DNA from: Sebastes aleutianus
Taxonomy: Eukaryota; Chordata; Actinopteri; Perciformes; Sebastidae
Assembly (NCBI GenBank): GCA_916700875.1
Contig: CAKAKS010000066.1
Location: 12,123,361 to 12,187,360, forward strand
Reading direction: 5' to 3'
Length of the DNA: 64,000 bases
The notes under the pieces were generated by a model that did not search any database, was not told where the DNA came from, and saw only the letters and a program-made list of their open reading frames with translations. This document shows positions 1 through 11,858 of this stretch, piece by piece; the stretch's first letter is position 1, and every line of letters starts with the position of its first letter. A program made the position numbers and the translations under genes.

Positions 1-1553
1 TTACAAACAGTCCCTTTAAATCAGAGTTAATGAGCTACTAACATTTGAATGTTTGCACCAGCTGAAATAGTTCCAACGTAGGTATAAGTTACAATTTAAA
101 TCTTACACCTAGCTCCTAGTAGGTGTAAAGTCCTCTGTAAAATAGCGGCTGGCATGGCGCATTGTTTCGAAGAGTGGGATAACTTTGTTGGATGAGGAGG
201 AGCAAATTAAACAAGCTGTTATACCGCCGTCGACAACGCGGATGACCCCTTGGACATTCACGATGGCTGATTTATACATCCCGCTTTCGTTTTCCACGAG
301 TGGACAGAGGATACCGACCTGCTGGCAGCAGATTTGCAACATAACACGGACAGAAACGGGGCACTCAGTCCTTCCCTACAAGCGTCTGCCATTATTATTT
401 TGCAACAGGATAACTTCCAAACTTGGTTGTTGATTCAATTCAAATGCATAACTCTGCCGTGTGTGTAAAGCTATACGATTAGTCGCACTATCGTTATGTC
501 AGTGCTCTGTAAATATACAAAATAAAGTGCTTAACACTACATAAGTGGGCAATTACATATAAATATCCTCTGTGCCCCATTGACAAGCAAATATATCGGC
601 TTAGATAACTTTCTAATTAAAACTTGCCCATGTATGGTATCATGATGTGTTTGTTATAACGTTAAAATTTCATCTGTTCAATAACGTCACCGTTATATTA
701 TGTTACCCTATGTTGTAGTTGACGGTTTCAGACCTCGATGTCTGTTGTTAGCTGTAGATTAAGGTTGTATAATTATCACCTTATCATAAGGCTTTGTCTT
801 AGTTTACGTACCTTTTTGTTGTTGTTTGGTGATTGACGTTAGCTATTTTCAGCCGTTAGCCTCTTCGCTCAACTGCATCAAGAATGGTGCTTTTCACTGA
901 TTGGCCACAGAAAGTGAAAACGTAATTTTCTGCGACAATATTTTGGTTAGTGTGGACTTTTCGCCAATGTTACTAAGATGAACCTTACCTCTCTGTGGTG
1001 CAACCAAACATCCACACATCTTAAGTATCAAACTCACTAGTTACAACGTATCGTTTAGTGTGGACTTTGCACCCTAACTTAGGAGAAAACTTATGTGCAG
1101 CCGGTGCAACCGACCCAACTAGTAACTAACTTCCCTGCTTGAACCCTCTGAGTCATTGGACATCCAGTCTACCACAGTTGCAGCTAGTGCTTAATGCCTT
1201 CCATTGTTTTTGGCCTTTTCCCTGGACCAGACAACAATGGCATTACTTCCCTTCTCTCTCACAACACTTTGTTGAAAAGCTGGGAGCCTGAGCTATAGCA
1301 TTACTCACCACTACTGCAAGGTGCAGGAGGCAGAAAGCAGATACTGAAACCCTAGTTGCTCATCGAGCGAGTGCTATCTCTGTTCTCGAAGTAAAGAGTG
1401 AGCCTTAGTGCTCCACAGTATTGGTAAATCTAATTAAATATCAAAGTACCTCTGTTTGCTAATGGGTGCTTGGTTGCTGTCAGATAATGGGCTCCCCTAC
1501 TATATGTTTGTGTTTGTCTTAACATGAACTCACCCTTTTATTTCACATTCCAG
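1..1553. other. unc119b upstream or intron-1 DNA; no supported gene
   Basis: No recognisable exon was found here. The missing first coding exon of unc119b should encode the residues just before DYLCKPEDN, and nothing like it is visible, so this stretch is probably intron 1 or upstream DNA. Bases 1-19 end in CCCTTTAA and look like the right end of a TTAA-flanked repeat cut by the window edge. Bases about 100-350 carry more CpG than their surroundings and an open frame on each strand; neither frame is recognised. Confidence 0.5.
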
Positions 1554-4500
1554 ACTATCTGTGCAAACCTGAAGACAATATCTACAACATTGACTTCACA
1601 CGTTTCAAAATTAGAGATCTGGAGACAGGAACAGTGCTGTTTGAGATTGCCAAACCTCCTAACAGTGGTAAGTGGCATATTAACTTTGCTTCTCTTCACA
1701 AAGCTCAAAGTCGTTCTCAGGGAGATTTGTTTCACTGAACATGACATGTTTTTGACTTGTACTGCCAAATATACGGCTGTTCTATAACCGTTGTTTTATC
1801 TGTATCATCAATGGAAAAAAAAACCTTTCGGTGATGCTGTTCGGTTATAGCCCACTGGTGCTGTACAGTCAACAAAGAACTGTATGTATCACCAAGCATG
1901 AGAACGGCAGTCTTTCCCTGGGGGTGTGCTGTGTATAGCTCTTACACCATTGTCATATGCTCTCTCCGGGTTACTTTTATATCCAGAAATATTTATATAA
2001 GAGAGGAGACCGATCGTAACACCGATTAAGCATGCTTAATACCATTTGTACTCTTAGATGCCATTGGAACTCTTTGTATTCAAAAACTTTTCAACCTAAA
2101 TACTTCAGACCTGTTTCATAATGATACACAGAAACACATTTAAATTTGAAATTTTCGATGTTATTGAATGTTAATACCGCTTATATACCTTTTTAAACAG
2201 AGGGTGATTTTATTCAAATTGCATTTGGACTCAACTTGACTGCATTTATAGCCTATATTTCAAGTAATTGATCTTAAAAGGTTTCAGAAAATGTACAGTA
2301 TAGCAAGACTGGCATAGTCCTAATAAATCCAGATCTTTAAACTTACCAGTTTAAGGCTGACTGTCAGTAAGTGCTTCAACTTAAAAATAATAACTTATTG
2401 CTGTGTGTCACAATCATATCCGAGTTTCTATTAGCCCAAAGCTAACTTAGGTGGGAGTAATGGACACAATATGCTTGTTTTATTGGTGGAAATGGTCCCC
2501 ATCTGTAGATATGCACTTTTGAATGATACAGCACAATTTTATAATTTATACCTAATTATTCCGCGGACCCTGGGGGTCCCTTGACCCCTCTTTTAGAATC
2601 ACTGGCTTAAGCAATGTGTCATTTTCATTGCTTTCTATTTACTAGTAACAAATTGCATATAACATATTAAGATTTTAGAAAAGATTTGGGGAGACCGCAA
2701 TGTTTCCTTAACATCTTGATCTGGTTCATTTGACATTGCTCTTACAAACCACACTATATCAAATGCAATCAGTTTCATCGTAGCCTTTTTTTTTTTCTTA
2801 GAATATCTGGTGAATGTTAATTTCAATAATTATTTGAAAAGGCAGAACGTTCAACATCATGTTGAGCAATAGCATGTAACACATAACATAATATGCATCT
2901 TACGTATTCTGCATATAATGCATAATCTGTTCTCAGCCTTTTCAGCTCTCACACTTTTTTGGCAAATGAAAATGCCACAGATTATTGTCATTTTATCCTA
3001 TCCTGTGAATATTGGTTGCCAGCCAGCTAAACATGTTTTCTGTATCAGGTCCTGTGGAGGGTGAAGAGGAGAGTGGAGATGTAGACACCAGTGCGGGGCG
3101 TTTTGTGCGATATCAGTTTACACCAGCCTTCCTAAAACTGTGCACTGTTGGTGCAACGTAAGTAAATGAACTGTAACGTTCTGACTAGTAACAGCTGAGA
3201 GCATAATCCGACTTTCATATTCAGTCAATTTAAAGCTACGGTTGGTCGTGTTCTTTGTTATATTTGTTCAAATTCTATATAGTAGTAATAGCCATGTTTG
3301 TTGTTTACTTTCATTATGAGATGTTTATGTTCATAATAATCATTTTGGGGGAGTGGCTTTCAGTGTTACCGACTTGGCGACTTGGTCGCTACATATAGTG
3401 ACTTTTGGAGCTAGTGCTGCTAGCTACTTTCATTTGAAAAGAGTTGGCAACACTGGGCTAGGTTTTTCGGAAAATAATTTCAAAATGTAGCGTACTCTTG
3501 CTAGATTCTACTTTTTGTCACAACTGAATTGTAAATTGTGTCTTTCTTGTTTCTGTTTCTAAACCTCAGAGTGGAGTTCACAGTGGGTGACCGGCCCATT
3601 AACAGCTTTCGTATGATTGAGAGGCATTACTTCCAGGGACACCTGCTCAAGAACTTTGACTTTGACTTCGGTTTTTGCATTCCCAACAGCCGCAACACAT
3701 GTGAACACATTTATGAGTTTCCGCAGCTTCCAGATGACCTCAGTAAGTTTATTTTTCTCAGCCACTAATGATAATGTGGTTGCACTACAGGGCTGTCAAT
3801 CTTATTAAAATATTTAATTGCAGGATTGTCGCGATTAATCACAAATTAATCGCACAATTTTTATCTATTCAAAATGTACCTTAAAGGAAGATTTGTCAAG
3901 TATTTAATATTCTTATCAACATGGGAGTGGCCAAAAATGCTTGCTTTTTGCAAAAGTATTTATATATTTATTACTGGAAATCAGTTACCAACACAAAACA
4001 ATGACAAATATTGTCCAGAAACCCTCACAGGTACTGCATTTAGCATTAAAAAATATGCTCAAATCATAACATGGCAAACTGCAGCCCAACAGGCAACAAC
4101 AGCTGTCAGTGTGTCAGTGTGCTGACTTGACTATGACTTGCCCCAAACTGCTCGTGATTATCATAAAGTAGGCATGTCTGTAAAGGGGAGACTTGTGGGT
4201 ACCCTTATAACCCATTTTCATTCACATATCTTGAGGTTATAGGCCAAGGGACCCCTTTGAAAATGGCCATGACAGTTTTTCCTCGCCAAAATTTAGCTTA
4301 AGTTTGGAGCGTTATTTAGCTTTAAAACTGAGATTGCTACAACCTCCGGATTTTTAAGAGGTTAATTAAAAATCGCAAATTGTGTTTATTCTTTATTGAA
4401 ATTAGTGGTGTTAAAACGAATTTGTGTTAACGCATTATTATCGCGTTAACTTTGACAACCCTATGTTGCATGCATATTTTCCACATGATAATAAATATTG

Positions 4501-4668
4501 TTATTGTTGTTTCATCTGTCCGTCCTTCCATCTTTTCCTCCTTCTCCCCCTCCAGTTCGCCAAATGGTGGCGCACCCTTACGAGACCAGATCAGACAGTT
4601 TCTACTTTGTGGACAACAAACTCATCATGCACAACAAGGCAGACTACGCCTACAATGGTGGTTTGTAA
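1554..4668 (+). CDS. unc119b: UNC119 homolog B, lipid-binding chaperone (5' partial)
   Basis: Coding exons lie at 1554-1667, 3049-3157, 3570-3742 and 4556-4668 (stop TAA 4666-4668). All junctions are GT-AG and the phases fit, giving 168 residues. Residues such as DYLCKPEDNIYNIDFTRFKI, VEFTVGDRPINSFRMIERHY and NFDFDFGFCIPNSRNTCEHI are the conserved UNC119 beta-sandwich (PDE-delta-like fold). The family binds N-myristoylated proteins such as transducin alpha and ciliary cargo, and releases them on ARL2/ARL3-GTP binding. The N-terminal exon is missing and must lie left of the window. The protein ends YAYNGGL; the human paralogues end in a similar short tail. Assignment to the B paralogue rests on the KPEDNIY sequence and on the hnf1a/custos neighbours. 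Intron 4 holds a 674 bp transposon. Confidence 0.93.
3789..4462 (+). mobile_element. Non-autonomous DNA transposon, GGGCTGTCAA family, copy A
   Basis: It begins AGGGCTGTCAATC and ends TTTGACAACCCT, so the ends are inverted repeats of each other with one substitution. It fills most of unc119b intron 4. The same sequence recurs at 9851-10506, 31216-31700 and, in reverse, at 48737-49392. No transposase frame is present. A target duplication is not clear for this copy. Confidence 0.8.
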
Positions 4669-6960
4669 TATGCATGGGGGGAAAATGTTTGCGATACTTC
4701 CCAGGGGATCGATTTTCCTGCATTAAAACTATCCAAAAGTTTATTTTTGGGGGACAGCAGAAGTATTCTCTCCTTTGTGGACATTCCAACGCAAGTGACG
4801 ACATTCTTCAGAACCAACGGACCACATCTGCCTTCATATGAAATCATGGATCCATTCATCAGTACCTCATAGATCTCAGTTTCTGGGACTCCGAGGAATG
4901 TTCGGTTAAATCTGACTGAAACCTTTTTTGTTCTGTCTATTGTTTTCGTTTGTCATACAAGTATCATGTTACACTTTTGCCTTAAGTTTCTTGCCGTCTC
5001 TGCTGGAAAGGGACACTTTGAGTCTCAGGCCTCTCGTGGCAAAGCCTATAGACTGTGTTAGTTCTAACTCCATTTACTTAAGCATATAGATGTTGATGTT
5101 TATTTGAACTACCTTTCGCTAGTGACAATTGTGTTTCCCGTATGGAACAGCGAGCATTAAATAGATGTTTTACAGTATTGTTAGTCATAGATGATCATGT
5201 AGCACTAGTTGACATTGTTTGAGTCTCATTCTTGCTTAAATATCTATCAGCTGTGAGTCATTCGGACTGTTTGTGTCAGATATTTAAGCTTGGTGTCGTT
5301 TTCATAAGGAGCATTAGGTTGACCAATCTTATCTTAAGTAGGACATTTGGTTCATTCAAGAATAGCATGAGCTTTTTTCTCGATGCCAGGTGTTCACCCT
5401 GCTGATACCTGTTATATTTTTACGACAACAGTTTTTACGACATAATTGGCTGTTGACTGGGAATCTAGTATCAAACTCCGTAACCTCCACACACTGTGAT
5501 GTATGAAAAGTACAAGATAGCAGCAGAATCTGAGTTACTGGACTTGCTTTTTATGCCGCCCATGCCTAAAACGATTTGGTCTTCCCGCTTTATCCACTCC
5601 AATGTGTAAGCACAGGGTTAATTTAATCCATTGAGGTCTGTCTTTTTGACTTATTTGGCACACAAGCACCGGGAATCCCACTCTTTAGGAGCCGAGTGGT
5701 GTACCTATTAAACTGGTCGCTGAGTGTATCTTCTGCTGCTCTGCGCTCAGGTTCTCAATCTACCAATGAAATACCACAGTAGCACACAACATGACAGTCT
5801 GATGTAGCTTCTTGGTAGTTGATCTTTAATGAGGCAGTAGGGTAGATACAGAAGTTGACCTGTTTTCTCCATTCATGGATGCCCTGTTTTAAGGACTATA
5901 CTGGTGGTTTTGCATATCCTACAAATCGTGTAATGTTTTTATTATACTCAAGTTTCCAGTCTATTAGGTACACCTGTACAATGTAATTTTGCACAACAGC
6001 CCTGCAATAAATCCTACCTTAGTTAAGCTTGCAGTGCTCATTTTTTATCAGAGAGGTGCTGATTTGATTATATGCTCGGAAGTTTGAAAATAGTCCCTGC
6101 CTGCTACGTCACTTCCAGTCTAAATATCCACTGTGATTAGCTAGTTCCATTTCTCTGATTTTCATATTGTACAGACATGAATGGAAATCAGCGGCCGCCT
6201 GAAAGGCAGGAAAGAGTTCTAAAACCGTGTAAATGGTCAGCTTTAAGTAATGCATTTAAATCATGCAAAACCACTGGGACTGTCTGGAAGTCGTTCTCGA
6301 TATACACAAATGATCCTTTCACTGTACGTTTTGACATTGATTCCATGTGCCTTATATCTAGGTGTTCATTGTTAGGTTGTTTTTCTGTAAGAGAACTTTG
6401 TGCATCGTCCACCTGAAGTTGAATGGAAGAGAAATCAACTCCGACGTCTTGCAGTACTGCCTTGTGTGAAACTGGTGACAGCATGTCACTTCATATACTC
6501 TTATTTACTCTTATAACATTTGGCATTTCAAAGTTTGAAAACAGTGACAATGTAGCCCGTTTATAACTCCCAACAAGTGTGATATCAGACAGGCACATAC
6601 TTGGACAGCCGTAGCCTTCGCTCCATGACCCTCATTTTACTTTACTCAATGGATGTATCTCAGTTGGACTGCTGGTTCGCAGCACCGGTGTTGTCAGAGC
6701 TGGGAAGCATTGTTTTGCCATACAATACGAGTCAGTGGTATTTTGTCGTAAAATTGGATGTTATAAATGACTTGAGAAGTTGGTACACTTTGTATATCTG
6801 CACAATGAGACTACATGACTGATCCCGAAAAATGTATGGATCCATTCTGTAACCTGCTACATAGACTCCTCCTTTTATATCAGCAAATTTTACAAATGAC
6901 ACAATAATGTCGTATCAGATTTATTGTAAATAAAAATGGCGGACTGCAAAACAATTCAAT
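4669..6960 (+). other. unc119b: unc119b 3' UTR with two candidate poly(A) signals
   Basis: No coding potential is convincing after the stop at 4668. AATAAA occurs at 6006-6011 and again at 6929-6934. A long 3' UTR using either signal is inferred; human UNC119B is also known for a long 3' UTR. The short open frames here on both strands lack splice context and family similarity. Confidence 0.5.
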
Positions 6961-7373
6961 CTAGTGCTCATTATAAGTACATTATCAGGGATTTTTTTTG
7001 TCTTTTCTATCTTCCAGCTGGCATGAATGGTAAACATAGATAAATGATGTATGATTTGATTATGTGGCCTGTCCAAGACAAAGAAAGGTTTTTATGTATG
7101 TATATTTACACCAGATCATCTGTAGCCTATTGGTTTCCTCAGAAATGTAGGAAATTCTGATGACATTCTTAAACCTCTCAAGATATTTGTTGCAAACTGA
7201 ATATTTTGGATATGACATGTTTAATTATTTTTTAAAGTTTCCATTTAATTCGTATCTTCACTGCTCTATGTTGGAAATGTAAAATGGGAAATCTATGACA
7301 CTGCTTTTCTATGGAATGACCATTTTTGCACAGCTTTTTTTTTTTTTCTCAACATCTTTGACTCTTTCCTAAG

Positions 7374-7890
7374 TACGACGGAGTATTAGTGCCAAATAAA
7401 ATAAAGTCATAATATTACGAGAATAAGGTCATAAGTTTATGAGAAAAAAAAGTTGTAATATTATGAGAATAAAGTCATAAGTTTACGAGAAAAAAAGTCG
7501 TAATATTATGAGAATAAATTGATACGTTTATAAGAAAAAAGCCGTTATATGAGAATAAAGTCATAAATATACGAGAAAAAAAGTCGTAATATTATGAGAA
7601 TAAAGTCATAACTTAGAGAATAACTTAATGACTTAATAGAGCCGAACTCCGCCAGTTCAGCTCCCCTTACAATAACATGTAAAATTACTACTTTACATAA
7701 TATTATATATATATATATTTATTTATTTATATATATATTTATTTATATATATTATAATATTATGACTTTATTATTTATTGTTGTAACGTTACAACTTTAT
7801 TCTCATAAGATTACAACATTTTTCTTGTAAAGTTATGATTTTATTCTCATAATATTAAGACTTTATTCTCAAAATCTCAGATTTTTTGTA
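7374..7890. mobile_element. Foldback element with 6-bp target duplication CCTAAG
   Basis: It starts TACGACGGAGTATTAGTGCC. The left arm repeats the unit ATTATGAGAATAAAGTCATA, and the right arm carries the reverse complement (TTATTCTCATAA and similar), so the element can fold on itself. CCTAAG is duplicated at 7368-7373 and 7891-7896. The right terminal repeat has lost its last part. The centre is an AT microsatellite (about 7707-7760). A fuller copy lies at 63017-63644. Confidence 0.75.
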
Positions 7891-8095
7891 CCTAAGTAAA
7901 TACAATGAGGATTTAAACTTATTTTATTTTCAGTCTGATATGTTCAAACTGTTTCATTCTCTAATTCTCTAAGTTGTATGAAGATAGTGATGAATTACAG
8001 CACATACATGAGTAAAAAAAAGCCTATTTCTGTCCACACCATGGTGCTCCTCCTGGGGGGCTTGGTCCACGCCATACAGTTCCCCTTGTCGACGG

Positions 8096-8113
8096 ACTAC
8101 ATTACCCAGAAGC
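8096..8113 (+). promoter_or_regulatory. ZNF143/SBS-like promoter motif of custos
   Basis: ACTACATTACCCAGAAGC closely resembles the ACTACAATTCCCAGAATGC class of housekeeping promoter motif bound by ZNF143. It ends only about 10 bases before the custos start codon. This implies a very short 5' UTR or an upstream exon. The match is seen directly; binding is inferred. Confidence 0.5.
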
Positions 8114-8123
8114 GTGTTCGGTC

Positions 8124-11100
8124 ATGGCGGTCGCCGCTAAAAACGCGTGTGGTGTCTCTGACGACTCCAGCAGCAGCGACGATGAGGCGCTTAAAAGATG
8201 TCAGGAGGCAGTCTGGGAGGCACGAGGTGACAAAATGAAAGGTGAACATGTTTTCTGTTGTGTCTGTAGTGAGAGACGAAGTGAACATTTCTGCACAGAT
8301 AGATGAACTCCAGTAGAAACACGACATTAGCCTGGTGAGATAGGACACCTTTACTGCTAGTTCAGATAATAAATAGAGATAGTTGTAATTAAACGTTGGC
8401 TAAAGTTACATGACTTGTTAGAAATATACATTTTTATTGTACTTCAGAGCTCTAACCTCTCGCATTGTACTGGTTGTAGCATTTGGCACTAATGAGCTCA
8501 GAGATAGAAAGTATACACATGTGGCTACATCCGGTTTTCAAAATAAGATGTTAACAAAAGGAACTATATTATGCTTTAACTATATTATGCTTTATTTCTT
8601 GAGATTGTGATTATTTCTTGTGAAATGTAATTATTCAATAATATGTAATTTCGTTTTGGCAATAATGTAAACTGAGGATTCATGCCAATAAAGCTTATTT
8701 GAATTTGAATTTGAATTTATGTTACATTTATGGAAATAAGATTGATCGGATTATATTCACCAGAAGTATAAAACATTACATGTCCCATATAAATTAAAAA
8801 AAGAAAATGCCACTAATTTGTGATGGAAATGTATTTATTCTTTGATTTTTTTGGGTTGCTGCAAAAAAAAAAAGTAAATAAATAATACCTGACAATGACT
8901 GATATATTTGACTTCAGGACATCTCTGACTACATACATACTAAAAATCAAACATTTTTGTGCAATGTGCAATAACATATGCTGTTCACTCTGTGCAATAA
9001 TTATATAATTATCTGACATATACTTTGTGCAATAATCTGGCAAAACTGGCATCTCATCAATATACATATTGTATTTTTATATTTTATATTGTATTATCTT
9101 TTATATTATTATATTTATATTGCACTGTCTTTTTTTATTGTATTATCTTTTCATTAGCACCTATGGGATTGTCACAATCTAATTTCGTTGTACTACACGA
9201 TGACAATAAAGGGCTTGAATGATTCAGCTTTTTCCCATGATCTAGTGTTATAAAAGTTACAAAAATAATAAATCTTAAAATCGTAATATCGAATCGCAAT
9301 ACTTGTAAAATCGCAATACGGCACCATTCGGACAGTATTTTATCATATGCATTTTGCCTGTTGATGATAGTTGCAAGTGCTGACGTTAGCTTTGTTTGTT
9401 TTAGATGGGAACAGCCATGTGCAACAGTCAAAGCGGTAAGCCTTTTTGTGAACTTAACCTCTAACTAAAACCATTATTAGGAAGGAAGAAGAGCTAACTG
9501 TAAAATACTTTCTGTATCTCCACACAGCGTAAGTAGCCTACATAATTCACTTTTCAGCCTTCTACATTGAGGAAGTTGAAATAGTTGAAGTATTCCAGCT
9601 ATAGCTATATAATAAATGTGCAACACGTGCAGCTTAACTTCAAATGATTGGTACAGTGGCTGAATTTCATACAAATATTTGAATGTCAGAAATGAAATAA
9701 GTTTGAATGTTGTCTTGCTGTGCAACAGTGTTGTTGTAGCTGACCATGAACACGATGGCAACGAGCTCCAGGTCACCCAAGGGTTTCGAACACACGTCGC
9801 TAAAAAGTTGGGACATCTTCTTGACAGGTAAGTAGTTTTGCATTTTAATTAGGGCTGTCAATCGAATAAAATGTTTAATCGCAAATTAATCAAACATTTT
9901 TTATCTGTTCGAAATGTACCTTAAAGGGAGATTTGTAGTATTTAATACTCTTATCAACATGGGAGTGGACAAATATGCTTGCTTTATGCACATATATGTA
10001 TTTATTTATTACTGGAAATCAATTAACAACACAAAACAATGACAAATATTGTCCAGAAACCCTCACAGGTACTGCATTTAGCATAAAAAAGTATGCTCAA
10101 ATCATAACATGGTAAACTGCAGCCCAACAGGCAACAACAGCTGTCAGTGTGTCAGTGTGCTAACTTGACTATGACTTGCCCCCATGTGATTATCATAGAG
10201 TGGGCATGTCTGTAAGAGGGAGACTCGTTCACATATCTTGAGGTCAGAGGTCAAGGGACCCCTTTGAAAATGGCCATGCCCGCTATTCCCCGCCAAAATT
10301 CAGCCAAAGTTTGGAGCGTTATTTAGGCTCCTTCACGAGAAGCTTGGGATTAGATTCCATTTTCTAGCTTCATATGATGCCAGTATCTTCACTCTGCCTT
10401 CAAAATTGAGCTCGCTACAACCTAAAAATTGTGACTTGCATTAATACATTAAATTAGCGGCGTTAAAACGAATTTACGTTATTATCGCGTTAACTTTGAC
10501 AGCCCTAATTATAATGAATTAATCTCATAATACTGTGAGGAAAAGATGCACATATTTTTATACCTGGCTTATAATATGCCTGTTATTGTCAGTTCCATTA
10601 CAGTGATGCAAACTGAAACTTTATCCTGTGTGGAATCAGCAAGATGTGATGATGATGATGAAGGTGAAGTTTCTCTTTATTTTGATACTTGCTGCTTTTA
10701 TGGGTGATTCTGCTATCTTCTCTATTAATTCACGCCCATTCACGTGTTTTTCCTTTTTTTAGGATTTCGTCTGTTTTCTACATCCGTCCCCGGACAGACA
10801 GTTGATGAACCTCCAGCCCCTGTGAGGCGTCGGCCTGTTCCCAGCTCAAGGTTCTTATTATTTTGTTTTTTTAAAGAACCTGATTAGTTTGTGTAGCCCT
10901 TAACATTTTGCATCCCTCTGTTGGTCACAGTGACAGCGACAGTGAGATGGAAACAAGGCTGAGGGAAGCAGCGGTGTCTGTCAAAGATCTCTTAGCCGCA
11001 TCGTCACTGCTCTCTACACTCTCCACTCCCTCAGCGGAGCTTCCCCGCTCAGAGGGAATAAAGAAGAAGAAGAAAGCGGCAGAGGAAGAGGAGGAGGAGA

Positions 11101-11261
11101 GCCATGTGGTTAAGAAGAAGAAAAAGAGGAAACTGAATCCAGAAGAGGGTGAGCAGGTGGACTCTGTAGGTTCTTCTCTTAATGCTCAAATAAATGGTGA
11201 GCACGGGAACGCAGAGGAACATATACAAGTCAAAGGAAAACGGAAAAAGAAAAAGAAGTGA
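8124..11261 (+). CDS. custos: Protein CUSTOS (C12orf43 homolog)
   Basis: Six exons join in frame: 8124-8241, 9405-9435, 9729-9827, 10593-10663, 10763-10850 and 10931-11261, giving 245 residues. The start fits the human pattern: a short Ala-rich leader, then SDDSSSSDDEALKRCQEA. The diagnostic core is HEHDGNELQV...FRTHVAKKLGHLLDS, then DDDDEGFRLFSTSVPG, then SDSDSEMETRLREAAVSVKD. The C-terminus is a run of Lys-rich stretches (KKKKKRK, KRKKKKK) that look like nuclear or nucleolar signals. CUSTOS is reported to modulate canonical Wnt signalling at the nuclear envelope in Xenopus; the biochemical activity is otherwise unclear. Its place tail to tail with hnf1a matches the human C12orf43-HNF1A arrangement. 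Exon 4 uses the upstream of two nearby AGs, because the downstream one would give a stop. Confidence 0.9.
8640..9222 (+). repeat. Retrotransposon 3' tails in custos intron 1
   Basis: Near 8686 the sequence reads CCAATAAAGCTTATTTGAATTTGAATTTG, a tail with a short tandem repeat typical of fish LINE 3' ends. Near 9190 a second one reads GTACTACACGATGACAATAAAGGG, another common LINE-tail pattern, preceded by AT-rich DNA. Neither keeps coding sequence. Family assignment is from memory and tentative. Confidence 0.45.
9851..10506 (+). mobile_element. Non-autonomous DNA transposon, GGGCTGTCAA family, copy B
   Basis: The ends AGGGCTGTCAA and TTGACAGCCCT are perfect inverted repeats. AATT flanks both sides. 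The interior matches copies A, C and D, including the segment CAAGGGACCCCTTTGAAAAT. It lies in custos intron 3 and begins only 23 bases after the exon 3 donor. Confidence 0.85.
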
Positions 11262-11858
11262 GAATTACACACTGAGGAAGAGGCTTAGGACTGAATGTTT
11301 TTTGAATTATCTTTCAATGTTTTGGGATGTTTGTTTGTTATCCAGTCTGGCATAGTCTGTCACAAGCTTGAAATATATTTCCTGACAGTAAATGTGTATC
11401 TAAATGAAAACCTCTTTTCATGCCATTGCTCATGGTTATTCTTGAAATAGTCTTTACTTTATCATGAAAGGTATACTCATTTAAGAGTGTGAAAAGGCAT
11501 TTCAAGGCAGTGACATAAAAAAAAAAGCAGGTAATATGCAGTTCACAAGTTTCAACTTAATGTACAGTTTCTGAATGTTACTAAACATTTTAATAAAAAT
11601 ACAATTTTGGTGTTGATTTTTCAGGTGATTTCTTTTTTTTTTTTTTTTTCAAAAGTGAATCTTCTCTAATGTCGATCCTTGTTCGTATTACAGTGATACG
11701 GAGTCTCAGAGAGTCTTTGGAACATGAAAGCTGAATCGTCCCTTTGGCCCCTGACTCCAGGTTTCTCTGGAAATTTACACCAGAGGTAGCTGTCCGTCCA
11801 AAACCCCCCCCCCCGAGTCCAGCCAATAATGAGGAGACAGTATGTTGCCAGAGCACTT
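11262..11858. other. Convergent 3' UTRs of custos and hnf1a
   Basis: AATAAA on the + strand (11592-11597) overlaps ATTAAA on the - strand (11589-11594). A T-rich run at about 11631-11650 could serve as the downstream element for custos cleavage. No other AATAAA or ATTAAA for hnf1a was found between its stop and the custos stop, so the two messages probably overlap by a few tens of bases. Confidence 0.55.

Noticed and set aside
1..1553. Search for unc119b exon 1
   Set aside because: No sequence resembling the expected residues before DYLCKPED with a matching donor was found, so the exon is probably outside the window.
10601..10603. CAG acceptor for custos exon 4
   Set aside because: Using it places a TGA in frame within a few codons; the AG at 10591-10592 keeps the frame and matches the human protein (LLDS-IT).
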